A stretch of DNA of 60,000 bases from Membranipora membranacea (GCA_914767715.1 OU612068.1:1056001-1116000); one strand, 5' to 3'; counted from the first letter of the stretch, positions 1 through 19,755 are shown. The notes: generated from the letters alone by a model not told the origin. Numbers and translations are program-made.

Positions 1-192
1 TTAAATGTATTTACATTATACCCTCAAGACCAAAGGGAGGAAATTATTACCTCTCCCCAATCGTATTTTTGTTGTTAGGACGTTCATCACTGATAATTTA
101 AACAATTTTATGGAGATTGGGAAAATGGAAAAACATATGTCTGGGAAAAAAATCAAATTTTGTCCAATATTAATATATATTGTATATTTCAG

Positions 193-3100
193 ATTGCGAC
201 TGTGACGGGACCGGATCAGAGAGTATTATATGTGACCCTTATGGAGGACAGTGTATATGTAAGGCTAATGTAGTAGGCCGTAAATGTGATATCTGTTCTC
301 CTGGAACTTACGGATTCGGAGTCAATGGTTGTCTAAGTAAGTGTGGTGGTAACAGAGCTACAATAGATTATATGAGAAATCTGATCTCAAATATTTAAAA
401 TTAATTAAATTTCCTTCTTTGAGTGTAGTTTGCCCATTGATTCTTGGATGCTGAAGTTTTTGCGAGGAATACTGACTGTACATTCTCAATAAAGGTAAGA
501 TACATTTATGTCCGAATTACAATAATCAATATTACTCTTCTTTCCTCCTTTATCAGAGTGTAACTGCGATCCTGATGGTGCTCGTGATAATTTCTGTGAT
601 ATACTCACCGGACGCTGCCTGTGTAAGAATGACATCACTGGGCGAGCTTGTGACCAGTGTGATAGAGGCATGTATAACTTCCCTGACTGTCAGCGCTGCC
701 AGTGTAACGGACACGCTGATATATGTGAGGACGAGACAGGAGACTGTATACAGTGTAGAGACGATACCACCGGACCTGCTTGTGCTGCCTGTGTCGATGG
801 TAAGATTTATATAGTCTACAAGTCTTTTTAGGGAGTTAAATACTGTTTGTTTACTTTGTAGAGCCTTGATGTGAATTAATTATTGTACTGTCCTTGTGTT
901 AAATTTTCTATTTAATGAAAAATACCAGTACTGTAAAGCCTACAAAGTAAAAAATTGAGTTGTAGCTTGCCCAATGATAAGCATACAAGCTGAGCTCTGT
1001 TACCAAAACACATTTCAGCTTAATATGTTAGTGGTAACAATATAAATCATGCCTCGCTGTCTGAACATGCAGGCCATATCAGACACTCTGGTGATAAACT
1101 AGAAATAAACAGTTGGTGTGAATTGTTTGGTTTGTCATTGTGATAATTTGGTAATAAAAGGTCAATTTACACACATTATAATATGTCACTGCTCTGTGAT
1201 ATCATTGTCAAGGGATGTGAGCTAAGCAATAAAATTACTTTTTGATGGTTTAGCTCAACCAAATATTTACCTTTATGATTTTATAATGAAGCCGAGTGAC
1301 CCAATGATCAAGAGATCAACTGCACCTCATTAATAACACATTACAAGTGTTAAATGAGTCAGTCGGCTTCCCACAAAACACTACAACACATCGTCCGTCC
1401 GACAGCAAGATCCATAATGGATATAATAAAAAAAGATGTTGTTAGTCCGATAATGGCTATAACGTTCTCTGATTACTGTGTTTATGGTTTATTCATTGTT
1501 TGCCGTGTGTTATCATCAGTAAGACGTGTTATTTTTTTGCTGCTGAACGTGACCTAAAGTGGTCCGATAGATTTCTCCTACGAACGCTGTAGACTGTTTG
1601 GGATTTAATAAAGCTGTTTATTAGGAATTAAACCAGCTGGCGTACACATGGATATTTTGTAAAAAGGGAGTTATCAACACAGACATCAACACCAGACCAG
1701 TATAATAATCTCTATTATCATCTCATAAGACAATGAGCATTTCAAAACACTATTTCGTCACATTCCATATGGTGCTGTTGTTAGGTTATTATGGTGACCC
1801 TACCCTTGGTTCTGCGATACCTTGTCGAGAGTGTATGTGCCCTGGAGGGGATGGTAGCGGGTACCAACATGCTGACACATGTTCTCTGGATCCTCGCACT
1901 AAGGAGATGGTCTGTGACTGCCCACCACAATATGCTGGTAAGAAATCTGCTATATTGGAATTATATTATGAAGTCTGAAATCAAATTTCTAACATTACAA
2001 ACCTGAACTGATTTCGCTAACTTGTCCAACAGTTTTTTGCACAGACTACTCTGTTACATGCTGTTGTCATACATAATGTATCCATCTTTATATTCTCTCA
2101 GGTAACAGTTGTGATGAGTGCGCCATCAACCATTTTGGAGATCCTTTGGTTGCCAACGGAACTTGCACCTCATGCCTGGAAGTATGTAACTACAACATTG
2201 ACATGGCCATACCTGGCAGCTGTGATCCCGTAGATGGCACCTGTTTGGATTGTCAGTTTAACACTGATGGAGACGAATGTGAACTCTGTGCTAATGGATA
2301 TTATGGAGATGCCGAAGGCCATACCTGTGTTGGTAAGTCAGCATAGCTTGCTTTGACAAGTCACATGGACAAGAAGTACTTAGATATCTGATATATAGTG
2401 CAAGCTGTCAGCCTTATCACTTTTCATCATCCTGTCAAAATAATGGGAGTCTTGCTGATCGGCAACAATTGAGTGAGTATTTTGTTTTATAAGTCTGCAC
2501 AGTATGTATCATGTTCTATCATATGATTATTTGTTGACAGAGTGTAACTGTAACCCACTGGGATCTGACAGAAGCTCTGGTGAGATCTGTAACAGGACCA
2601 CAGGACAGTGTCCCTGTCTCCCTAACGTTATTGGAGAGGACTGTGGTCAGTGTGCCGCTGATCACTGGAAGTTAGCGAGCGGGGTGGGGTGTGAGCCCTG
2701 TGACTGTGATGATGAGGGTAGCCTTAGTCCCCAGTGTAATGAGTTTGATGGACAGTGTCCATGTGTGGAGGGTCGAGGAGGAAGGAGATGTGACCAGTGT
2801 GAGGCTCTGCAATACGGAGATCCAACAGTGGAATGCTTCGGTAAGTTTTCCTCACTATATAATGTGCTATTCAAGGACTTTAAATGTCTGGTCATGCAGT
2901 AGCATTGGTTTGAAATCTGGTCACACCCATGTTATTTTGTGTTGCAAACTGTATTTGAGAGAAGTTTGTACTCCCCCACTTTGTTTCAGTGCTGTTCAGC
3001 GCTTACTATAGATAATCACTCATTGATGAGGGGTGAGACAGACTGACACATTTTTGTGGCTTGTACAAACATCCCATTATGTTACCTTTAATAAGGTGCT

Positions 3101-3372
3101 AATGGCCCCTTATATGAAGATACAAACGGAATGGAACACCTCGTGTAGTTCAAGATCATGTGAAACATTTATTTATGTAGAATGTGAATGTAACCCTGAT
3201 GGGTCTGAGGCCTTACAGTGTGACCCAGTAAATGGACAGTGTCCCTGTGTCGAGGGTATCACAGGACTAAAATGTGACAGGTGTGATCGAGGAACCACAG
3301 GAGAACTGCCTAACTGTGTACCATGTGGAGAATGTTTTGACAACTGGGACGCAATCGTCAAAGATCTCAAAA
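193..3372 (+). other. Laminin EGF-like (LE) module array of the laminin beta gene
   Basis: Six exons, all joined in phase 1, carry repeated C-x-C-x(n)-C-x-C patterns with the G-x-x-C-D-x-C core of laminin EGF modules (for example GRACDQC, GEDCGQC, GRRCDQC, GLKCDRC). Phase 1-1 exons suit modular exon shuffling. The longest intron in this part (800-1784) shows no coding signal. Confidence 0.85.
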
Positions 3373-6300
3373 GTGAGTTTGATTATCAATATAGCATGCG
3401 GTAACAAGAAATGTAGATTATCTGTCTCCCAAAGATTGAAATCAGTTTATTATTAAATGGCAGATGTCAGGTAAGCTTTGATTACTCGGCTTTTGATGCT
3501 GTTTGATGTACGTCTTCATGCTGTTTTGGGTAGTTGTTTCTTACTGTCCAAGCCAATTGTAAGCAAAATCACAGAGTATTCTAGGTAAAGTATGAGTATA
3601 TGTTCCATATCCCTCTCCCCTGACCGGAGTATTTATGACTATATAATATTGATTGAGTGCTCATTTAAGCATGATTGTATTTACTCACCTGACAGACCAA
3701 ACAGATGAGCTGTTAGCCCAGGTTAACATGACTAAGTCTGAAGGAGCTGTGGGAGTCTACGATGATCAGTTCACTGCTATGGAGATGAAGCTGGAAGAAG
3801 TCAAGATGATCATCGATGGATTTAATCAGAGCAAAACGGACATGTCTGATATCAGCTCAGCTATAGAAGAGATCAGGTACTAAAGGGTCAAATGTTAATC
3901 AGTCTTTTGCGGCCAAAGTTAGTTACTAGTTGTCTAATAATGCCAAGGATGATCCAATTGCATGACTGGATGAATCTATGTTGAGCATCATCAAATGCAT
4001 CCCTCATTTTAAACTAGTTTCAAATTTAACCCAAATAGCTTATTTAAATTTCAGACGTCTATTGAACGAAGCTCGTGATGATATAGAGGTGCTGACTGAT
4101 GACCTGAAGCAGACTAATGAGGATATGGCTGATACAGATAATAATCTCTCTGTACTGAAGGCAGAGATCCAAGCTCTGCTGGAGACTGCTGATAGACAGA
4201 AGATTAATGTGGAGGATGCCATTAAAGAAGACGTCGTGGGAGCGTACAAGACCATCGTAGCAAATGAGAAAATGTAGGAACAAAACTTGAGATTAATGTC
4301 CTTAGATTAAATTGAGTATTTATGGTTTATCGCCAACTACCTTTTTTTTTTTTCAAATTGTCACACCACTGAATCATAGTATTCAATAAATCAGCTCATT
4401 TTTCGTTATACTCCATCTGCTTTAAAAACAGATGTCTCCAGTTTCTCACATTTTGTACCTTCTCTTTCAGCTCTCAAATGGCTCTGAATGATGCTGATCA
4501 AACTAAGGCACTGGTAATGGAAGCTGAGGATCTTCAGTCTGATACTATCAGACATCTGGAGGACAGTGAGGAAGCGTACCTACAAGCTAATCTCAAGATT
4601 ATCGAGGCACTTAATGACTCGAGCACAAGTATGTCCGCTCTCATGGACGCTACTCTCAACGGTATCAACCAGAAGGTAAGTAAACCTCTAATCAAATTTA
4701 GTCATTAAGTAAATTTGTTATTTTCTTTATAATTTATTTTCCTTTCTGGTAACATGTTGTTTGAACAATTAATTTGAGCTCACAACACTATAATGCATCA
4801 CCCCCTCATTGAATGATTTGTAGATTTTTATAACCAAATCTATTTATCTTTGCAGGTGTGTGATTTAAAGTCACCGTTTGAGGAGGGACAGTTCTGTGAC
4901 GCTGCCTGTGGAGGGGGTGGATGTGGATCATGTGGAGAGGGGGACAGCTGTACCGATGGAGCTCAGGGTAAAGTTACATCAGCAGTTAAACTGTCTGAGA
5001 TAGCTGAACAGGAAGCTAGCAGTAAGAGTGACCAAGCAGAGAAGATACTAATGGAGGTAAGATAACTCTCATCTAATTCTTAAAACTGGTTATGCTGTAC
5101 TTAGTCAGGGAGTTTGTGTGAGAGTCCCAAACTCCCTGACTTCCTTTCATAGTTGAAATTTTCCTTTATATTGTAGAACATTGAGCGGAAATGTGTTTGG
5201 TCTTTGTAACACCTTTTGCTGCATATATGTATAGTATCGACTTACTAGTGCAAAATATTGGTCTTTGGCCACAAAAGTACCAACAACAAGACTGTTGTGG
5301 CTATCATAAGACTTAGAACACCTGCACTACTCAGAATATAGTCTTTTAGGCCTTCTACACAGTTTCACAGTGAGGAGTTATCACTTACACTTCTGCTTTA
5401 TCTTGTATAGGTGAATGAAGCCAACACTCAGGCGGGGGAGACAATGACAGCTGCTGAGGAGTCACACATGGAGGCTGAGAAGCTGAGAGATGAGGCTAAC
5501 GAAGCTGGTACTGATATGGAGGAGATTCTCACTAAACTCGGTAACTTCATCGCTGAGGAGAATAGAGCTACTCCAGAGGAAGTCATTCAGGTGAGTCATA
5601 GTGAGCATCAATACTGGCTTCCATGATGTGCAACAAGTTAGACACATTATACCACAGCTGTCATATCAATAATGCCAGTTGTAATATAAGTCATAGATGT
5701 AGGCTATAACTTGCTCCCTTTTGCCCACAGGTTGCTGAGGAGGTTTTGGCTCTAAGTCTACCAGAAGGTCAACAAGCTGAGATAGCTGAAATAGCCCGAC
5801 AGATCAATGAGACCATACAGAACCTGACTAATATCGACCAGATTCTCAACGATACCGCCGCTGATCTCATCACTTCTGAAGCCCTTCAAGAACGCGCTCG
5901 TAACGCCAGGTATGTGAAGCATCGAAGAGATAAAAATATCTACAATCCCTTACAAACTGCAACATGCTAATTACTGCTGCCATATATATATTTGGCGCGT
6001 GGTTGCTGCATACTGCCATGACAGAAAGTAAAACATAGGCCATTATACTGATAATAGTAGCGAGTAAACTTATGTTATTTCTTTCTCTTTCTCAGCATGG
6101 CAGCTGATAACATTCTGCAGCAGGTCAATGACTTGAATAAGAAGCTGGAAGATGCTCAGAATGCTCAGAAGGATTCTGAGGAGGCGATCAGTAAGGCAGC
6201 TAGTGATATCTCAGATACTCGTGAAAGTCTCAAACAGGTGAGGAATACCTATGATTTATTTATACCGCCGATGTGAAGCTTTTAAACGATTGAGACCTCA

Positions 6301-7746
6301 ACTTGTAGAATCGCTGTCTATGAATCTATCTTTGTGTTATACAGTGCATTCAACATAAAGAATGCATCGATATTTGGCTCAAGGGACCAACATCCTATGT
6401 ATGAACTATCAGAGTTCTGAATTATTAAATCTGAATCAACTGTTTCACCCTTCAGTGATGCCGATAACAGTTCCACATGAGATTGTACAAGTTAATACAA
6501 ATCTAACTTGCCAGCTCACGCTGTTTGCTGAATTTTAATATTTTAACTCCTGTTATTATTTAGATTGGAGATATCACAACTAACGCTCTGAGTAAAGCCA
6601 AGACACTGTACGACTTTGCTGAAGAACTTTACAAGAGGGCTAAAGATATCAGCAAAAAGAACACTGAGAATGAGATTAACCTGGATAAGGCCAAGATTAA
6701 TGCTGAGAATGCGGACAAAAGTGCTAAGAAAGCTACCGAGGTATGTACGCGGCGTCATTCTGAGCTGTACACAAAATTGAGTTTTCTCTGTTAATAAATA
6801 AGTAGAGTGTATTATCATTGGCAGGCAGTGGAATGGATCGTTCCGAATAGTTTTGCATTGAAATATCAGTTATAGTTGGTTTTGTTAACAACCATCATGG
6901 CAACTCCTCATATGTAAACAGGCGATTGATGTTCAACTGTGGAGTAATATTTTGATCAACATTTTACGATTGTCGTACTTCTGTGTTATTGTAGGATGCT
7001 AAAATGATAAGAGATCTGTATGACGGAATATCAGAACAAGTTCAACAGAAGTTTAACGCCAGTGATGTAGCACATACGAGAGCTGAGGATCTGCTGAGAA
7101 GAGCTAGTAATTTAGCTACTGCATTGACTACCAGCAACAAATCCCTGCAGAGTAAGTACAATATGAATCAAATGGTCGATTCCCTAATTTACTTCACTAG
7201 CTTCCTTTGTAGTTTTTGTTCTTAGAATCAAATGACTTTGCTGGCAAACTTAATAATTGGAAAGTCGTACCTGTTTTAAAGCATTGGGGAGAAACTTGCA
7301 ACACAGACCAGAAGATGGTTCTTGTTCATTAGCAGAAACTCTATGCCTGCATCATTGAAGAAAATCAAATAATTCAAATTGATATCTCTCTCTAGCTCAA
7401 ACTCAAAACCCAATGCAGTTTCCCTCTAAATTTAATACATAAATAACTCCCGCGTTTGAACCCCTAATTTTTCGAAGAGCTGCCTTGATAACTTAAGATG
7501 CAGAATTTAATCATCATATTACAGACTGCTCTATCTAAGTAGATTTATATTTGGATTTACTATTATACCATCTGTTAACTTATTACAGAGATGACTGATG
7601 AGTTAGCCACTAACGAAGATCAGATGACTGGACTACAAAAAGAAATAGACCGACTTGCTGCACAGGTGGATAAACACATTGTTGATTTGTTAAGAATAGA
7701 AAACTTCCATAACAAATGCGAGCTAACAGAATCAACACTCAGGTAG
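193..7746 (+). CDS. LAMB: Laminin subunit beta, 3' part of gene (16 exons in window)
   Basis: Basement-membrane glycoprotein subunit that would assemble with alpha and gamma chains through a coiled coil. Exons read from GT-AG sites with matching phases: 193-336, 557-799, 1785-1937, 2102-2332, 2541-2840, 3181-3372, 3696-3876, 4055-4273, 4471-4675, 4856-5056, 5411-5590, 5731-5909, 6096-6237, 6564-6740, 6995-7151, 7589-7746 (stop TAG). This gives 1019 residues; the N-terminus lies upstream of the window. The first six exons encode about eight cysteine-rich laminin EGF-like modules, ending in a CGECFDNWD junction typical of beta chains. The rest is heptad-rich coiled coil, interrupted by a glycine/cysteine beta-knot segment (exon 4856-5056, [10 protein letters not shown]). 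One Cys lies ten residues from the C-terminus, suiting the interchain disulfide. Beta rather than gamma is chosen because of the knot. From 3922 onward the locus is duplicated at 20303. Confidence 0.9.
4856..5056 (+). other. Laminin beta-knot exon
   Basis: A phase 0-0 exon. Its 5' half encodes a short Cys/Gly-rich insertion (six Cys within about 30 residues, including [10 protein letters not shown]) set between coiled-coil exons. This is the diagnostic position and composition of the laminin beta knot. An almost identical exon is at 21220-21420 in the duplicate. Confidence 0.75.
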
Positions 7747-7787
7747 GAAAACTCCCTGGAAAACTTGTGAAAAGGAATTAAAGCACA

Positions 7788-7793
7788 AATAAA
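7788..7793 (+). promoter_or_regulatory. Candidate poly(A) signal of the laminin beta gene
   Basis: AATAAA lies 42 bases after the laminin TAG stop, a usual 3'-UTR position. No cleavage site can be confirmed from sequence. Confidence 0.45.
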
Positions 7794-8602
7794 GGAGCGA
7801 TTTTCACACTACGATTGGACTGAAAAAATATGGTTTGATGACACAGTTACAATGGCCTGCCTGCTACAACCTACATCTTGTAAAATGATAACTTTTTTGG
7901 CATGAGCGTAGTGTGAAAACTCCGAATTTTTTGTGGTGTTTTGGATGTTTTAGTTTTTTGAGCATTTTTCTGCTCTCTCAGGCAATGTTGACCATCTAAT
8001 CAAATTCCAATACATCTATATAGTCAAGGATCAAAAGTGTTCACATAAATAACCTCAAGGAAAAAGGATTTTATTTATTCTAATAAGCATGCGAGGTGTT
8101 CATTATTACCCACTTTTTTCTAAATACTCAAAATAAAGCGATTTTAGTGGTACTACCTGTTCTTTTTTTACACACAGTAACATATTAACTAGTCAAATAG
8201 CACAAGCCTTTTTACACACTCACTGATAATCATGAGTAATTATGTAAATTTTTTTATATAATTTACTTATTATTACGTTTGCCTTTAGTTTGGTAGTAAT
8301 TAGCTAACTCAGTTCAACGTTTTTTTTTAATACTATCGTTATCAATATTCAATGTGATAAGATGTAGCAAGAATAATAATTTATACTATGCACTTTTTTC
8401 CCAACTCAAAATCATAATGTTTCATAGCTTCGAGTAACAAAAATATAACAGCTGTTATACAAAAGAATACCATGTACTGTCATCCATTATACAAGAGAGA
8501 ACTTGTGGTAGAAGGTGTTCACGTGTTTGGATTTTGGAGAGTTGTTAGCGTACTACAAGCAGGATAAATTTAAGTTAGGTCGAGGGATTTTATTGCCGGG
8601 TC
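7794..8602. other. Intergenic, convergent gene ends
   Basis: AT-rich sequence between the laminin stop (+) and the minus-strand reading frame at 8603. No coding exon is recognised on either strand. The block is repeated in the duplicate at about 24116-25210. There the second copy carries about 281 extra bases (about 24825-25105) that the first copy lacks. Confidence 0.5.
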
Positions 8603-8812
8603 TTATTCTAATTTGAAGTCATTCCAATCCATTTCCGCTTCATCAGATCGAAAATTCACACTGGAAGTAGCACTATTAGGCAGCATAGCTAGATAATGAG
8701 ATTTTGAGTCAGCGACTTGGTAGACTTGATACCCTTCCCTATCACCAGTCCTGTTGATATTGGGTGTTTTTAATATAGCTTTATTATAATACCTTATAAA
8801 AATGCAATTCCA
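8603..8812 (-). CDS. Candidate terminal exon, possibly an alternative SLC6 C-terminus (copy 1)
   Basis: A minus-strand frame of 69 codons plus stop. It follows a possible acceptor (CTAG before TGG at 8812) and ends in NDFKLE then TAA. The predicted peptide is hydrophilic and tail-like (Lys/Asp/Ser rich). The SLC6 exon at 9731-9892 ends in phase 0 and this frame can be entered in phase 0, so it could be an alternative last exon downstream of the constitutive one. In the duplicate the only length difference in this frame is 3 bases, which keeps it open. It has no start codon near its 5' end. An AATAAA on this strand lies inside the frame, which counts against it. Otherwise unrecognised. Confidence 0.3.
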   Translation of the reverse strand, partial: WNCIFIRYYNKAILKTPNINRTGDREGYQVYQVADSKSHYLAMLPNSATSSVNFRSDEAEMDWNDFKLE

Positions 8813-8959
8813 CTAGCAAGTTGGAACTAAAATAATTACTGGCAGTGAAAATTGGAGTTTGTGCAACGGAAATAGAACCCTCAGCTGCTTTAATTTTTCT
8901 CTTGTTTTGTTTTGAAAGGGATTGATTATTAAAAGAAACTAGTATATAGTTAATCTAAA

Positions 8960-9127
8960 ATGGCAGTGAAAAAGAGTGAAAGAGTTAAAAGTAAGCTCAG
9001 TTTTAAAAAGACTTTTGCTCATTGGTCTGTGGATACGTTAACTGCTGACTGCGTTTTGTTCTGTATGATCCTGAGTGGCTCTCTGACAGGCTTTCTGACC
9101 ATCTTCTCCTCCGCTAACTGGTGTTAG
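8960..9127 (+). CDS. Small ORF, 55 residues, hydrophobic C-terminal half (copy 1)
   Basis: ATG at 8960 to TAG at 9127. The N-terminal 25 residues are basic (Lys/Arg/Ser) and the C-terminal half is hydrophobic, like a single membrane segment, ending SSANWC. The duplicate at 25573-25740 keeps the same length. The three codon differences I see are all replacements (Ser-Asn, Ser-Pro, Thr-Lys), so there is no sign of purifying selection. It lies between the SLC6 stop and its candidate alternative exon, on the opposite strand. No family recognised; it may be a chance ORF. Confidence 0.2.
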   Translation: MAVKKSERVKSKLSFKKTFAHWSVDTLTADCVLFCMILSGSLTGFLTIFSSANWC

Positions 9128-9242
9128 TATTGCAGGGATATGAAACATTACTTTGTGACTACAACAGCGCACAGCATATAGAACATATCTGGATTTATAT
9201 AACTTATAATGAGCGTGTCATGTGATTAAAGGGTTGAGTAGA

Positions 9243-16339
<7,097 letters not shown>

Positions 16340-17199
16340 TTTACCTTCCAGATCAAGCTATAGAAATGGAGCAAAAGGTAAAAAGTTTTAGGTATCAGAG
16401 AATTCGACACCCGTGTTGACTACTCCCACTTAAAAAGGGCACTGAATATTACCAGAGGGTGACACAGTAGAGTTGTTTACCGAGAACCAGTTTAGAGCCC
16501 ATAAAATCTCTGTTATCGTCTCAGAGAGCTCATTCCAAGATTATGACCTCATTCTGTACAAATATGCCGAGTGGCAGCTTATCAGATAGGAGATAGGTTA
16601 TAGTGTGTAATCCTCCTCCGTAGTAATGGCTGGCTTATCTTGCTTATATGAGCACCTGTGGATGCTGTGTTACTTTAAGAACTAAATTATAAATTGGGCA
16701 AACAATTTATTCAGATTACAAATGTCAAGGAAACAGTCGAGTCTGAGAGTTGACAACATCAACTCGAAGAATGATTGTAATATTTATTTCAATATTCTTC
16801 AGTTTGAAATGTTTGATAAGTGATTCTCTCATTCCCTTCTGCATATCTGTTCCTTTTGTTGGTCACACAATGATGGTCTATCTCCTTATCTTTCACCATA
16901 AGAGTTGTTGACACCTGCTAATTCACAAGGAAAAAAAGTTTTCAGACTAATTTTGGTGACTGATTCAGATAATTTACTGTAGCACCACCCAATTTTATTG
17001 CTCATTCAGAATTCAAACTCAATATTTCGGAATGCGTTGAAGAGCCATTGAGGTATCAGGATCTGTGTTGTACTTTATGTCAAAATATGTCAGGGTTTGG
17101 TTTTTTCCATGACAAATACGAAAGGGCACTCATAGCCATAGGAAATCCTCAAACTCAGCTCAGCTCATACATGATAGAAAAGAGATTGTGCTCTAATTC
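16340..17199. other. SLC6 copy 1 upstream region
   Basis: The first 260 bases (to about 16598) match the region upstream of the second SLC6 copy and should contain its 5' UTR and promoter. No TATA box or other element can be named with confidence. From 16599 on there is no match to copy 2 and no gene is seen. Confidence 0.4.
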
Positions 17200-17299
17200 T
17201 AGTCTGACAAGCTTTGTTTACCCCCACCCCCTCCACCGAACAAAGCTACCCCCACCCCCTCCACCCTCTCCACCGAACAAAGCTTGTCAAGACAGGCTA
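17200..17299. mobile_element. Small inverted-repeat (MITE-like) element
   Basis: About 100 bp with imperfect terminal inverted repeats: the left end runs TAGTCTGACAAGCTTTGTT and the right end is the inverse of TAGCCTGTCTTGACAAGCTT. The centre is a C-rich direct repeat (CCCCCACCCCCTCCACCGAACAAAGCT motif, in two versions). A near-palindromic relative with the same ends lies at 49041-49074. No coding capacity. Confidence 0.45.
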
Positions 17300-18447
17300 A
17301 CCCCAAGTCCTGCACTGAACGATCACACCTGTCACCTTCACAAGTTACTTTTAATAACTTCCTAATTTTTTGCTCACTAGTCGCTTGCCGCAGGCCCATG
17401 ATAATTGAGCCGTCTGACCTACCATTCTGCAAAATGTTAGGAGTTGTACTTTCTTTGACACTGAGGAGATAACTATACCCTCTGATAACCTTGTATCCAC
17501 ATCTAAGTCTTTTTAAATAGTAGACTGGTTTTAGAGCATTTCTAAATAAATTGTGGCTCCAATGTCGCCTGACATGACACTTAGTAGAACGGCGATGTGA
17601 GTCTTCCCACCACCATCTACACTGTCTGGTAGTATCGCTCTTAAACCTGAAAGGGGCGGGGGAGTTGGGTCTCTTCACAGCCTCAGTCTCTCAGTTCTCC
17701 TCATACAGATTTCCGTTACTATACATCATCAGCAGATATGAGGTTGCGCAACCCAGCGGCGATGCTGACTGGAGGGACACGGTATCACAATCCCCCCTCC
17801 TAGAACAGGCTCCCAGTTACTCAGTTATGTAATATGAAATGCCCTAAGGTGTTTGATTGGTCAACGAGTCGCCTATCTTAACTTTGTAGTTTTTTCCAGG
17901 CAAAACAGCTTCCTAAGAACTAAAAATCTCATAGACACCATATTGTATATCCAAATGAAGATATCTTGGATTTAGATTTTTAGATTTATTTTGTCAGGTA
18001 CCTAGTTGCCACAAAATGCTAACATTATCCGTAGAAATGATCAACCTCCAATCATTCAGGAGCTCATGACAGGATGAAAAGCCATGTTCTAGTGCACATA
18101 CCATAATCGGATAGCATAGCATCTTCCGTAGTCACATCTGTATCATTTGCCATTTTTCTTGATTATACCAAATGTAAGACTTTTCTTTCGGTTCAAGTTC
18201 AAATCCTGTCTAATATACTGCTGTGTATTCTGATGAATTTGTCTGTGTTTGCTGTAGACCTTCTAGGTTACTTATTACTGTCTCATCAGAGCACCATATC
18301 ATCAAAACACAATGGCAATGAAATCACATGCTGTCATCACCTTATAATGGGGAGTGTAATGCCTAACAAATTATGATCCGATAAAAAATGGTTCTTATTT
18401 CCTACTATCGTGGATTCTTTTGCATTTCATTATCAAAAACTTCTTTG
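17300..18447. other. Spacer without recognised genes
   Basis: This stretch lies outside the duplicated blocks. Open frames here are short, or run through the C-rich repeat at 17200-17299, and are not convincing. Nothing further is recognised. Confidence 0.4.
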
Positions 18448-18768
18448 TTATATAATGGAATGCCACGTAACTTGCAGCAGTAAGCCTTTCCTGTCTCTTG
18501 CTATGACAGTACAGTGCAGTGCAGTATGAGTGCACAACTCCTGATTGAGGTAGACGATTATCACACCCTTGTATTTGATGCAAAGCGATTTCCCATATTT
18601 TGCTTCATGCTCCAAATGATTGTGCATATCTAGTGAACAGTGGCCTGTATACATCAAATGCTGGTTTTTGACTGTAGCATTGCCAATGTAAATTAGCGTA
18701 ACAATTCCAGAGAAACATTTTTCATCGTAAGAGATGAGAAAATAAGAATTATCTGATTTGTTCAACAT
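18448..18768 (-). CDS. Unrecognised ORF, 106 residues, low confidence
   Basis: A minus-strand open frame from ATG at 18768 to its stop at 18448. Composition is protein-like (no low complexity, scattered Cys and His), but no motif or family is recognised. It abuts the 5' truncation point of the LINE fragment. It could be an exon, a decayed exon or chance. Confidence 0.18.
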   Translation of the reverse strand: MLNKSDNSYFLISYDEKCFSGIVTLIYIGNATVKNQHLMYTGHCSLDMHNHLEHEAKYGKSLCIKYKGVIIVYLNQELCTHTALHCTVIARDRKGLLLQVTWHSII

Positions 18769-18780
18769 GACAACCTCTAA

Positions 18781-19755
18781 CTGAAAACCTATTGCAATTA
18801 TTCACGATGCCCGTTCCTAGATTTCCCGTCAGCCTTTAACACTATAAACGTTAATCATCTCATACCTAAACTACAACATCTGGACTGTAATGTAACAGGA
18901 TGGATAACCAGTTTCCTCAGTGGTCGAGTTCAAAGAACATTAGTTGGTGGCACTATGTCTCAGCCTATTGTCACCAATACAGGCACTCCCCAAGGTTCTG
19001 TGTTAAGCCCTCTTTTGTTTTCTGTTTACACTGATGGAATTAGATCTCAAACTAGTAATGTCACTATTTTAAATACGCAGACAGACGACACTTGTGTAAT
19101 AGGTTGTATTTCTGATGAGTCTGATTTGAGTAATTATTTTTCTGAAGTAAATCGAATATCCAATCTATGTAATTCCTTAGACCTTTTGTTGAACCAAAGT
19201 AAGACCCAAGAAATGTTGTTTTCCACTAAGAGGATTAAGCCAGACACCCCTGCTATGATTTTGAATAATGTTAGTATCAGCTTTAGTGACAATGTGAATT
19301 ATCTAGGGGTACAGATACACAACAAACTTCGTTTTGAAGAGCACATTAACTCTGTGGCAACAAGAGCTAGTCAAAAAATGTATATTTTTAGAAATTTTGT
19401 TTACCTTAGTTCAACCACCCTGGCTAGTATGCTATTTAAAAGTTTTATTATCTCCCTTCTTACTTGCTGTCTGCCCATTCTTTACACCTTGTATGCTAAA
19501 GAAAAAAAGCAACTCCGACACTTTTTTAAAGAAGCACTCAAACTAGGCATCAAAGATCTTGGGGATATCGACAATCTAATAGATGTCAAAACTAAAACAT
19601 TGCTACTACAATATATACATGATGACAAACATTTTCTAAATCGCCTTCTTGAAAAGTGCCCATCAGGACGATATCATACTATTAAATACAGAAGCACATG
19701 GGGCAGAGATTCTTTTATACGGCAGGCAGCACTCAAGCTAAATAAAGTTGTATAA
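18781..19755 (+). pseudogene. LINE reverse transcriptase, C-terminal fragment
   Basis: Open frame of 324 codons with no start at its true beginning (first in-frame ATG at 18955). Seen in order: an LDFPSAFNTIN motif (RT domain with a catalytic-type Asp), TGTPQGSVLSPLLFSVY (the invariant PQGSVLSPLLF block), and ILNTQTDDTCVIG where Y/F-A-D-D is expected. After that come LNQSKTQ and NYLGVQI (thumb-side motifs). The catalytic box reads QTDD: both aspartates are kept and the preceding two residues are changed. The family is jockey/CR1-like by general pattern only. Truncation makes it non-autonomous. Confidence 0.75.

Noticed and set aside
4040-4283. Minus-strand ORFs opposite laminin exons (also 20419-20662)
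   Set aside because: They are antisense shadows of coiled-coil coding exons and appear in both copies for that reason.
17199-17678. 159-codon minus-strand ORF
   Set aside because: Its C-terminal part is translated from the C-rich MITE-like repeat (poly-Gly run), the rest has no family pattern, and another frame across the same bases looks equally protein-like.
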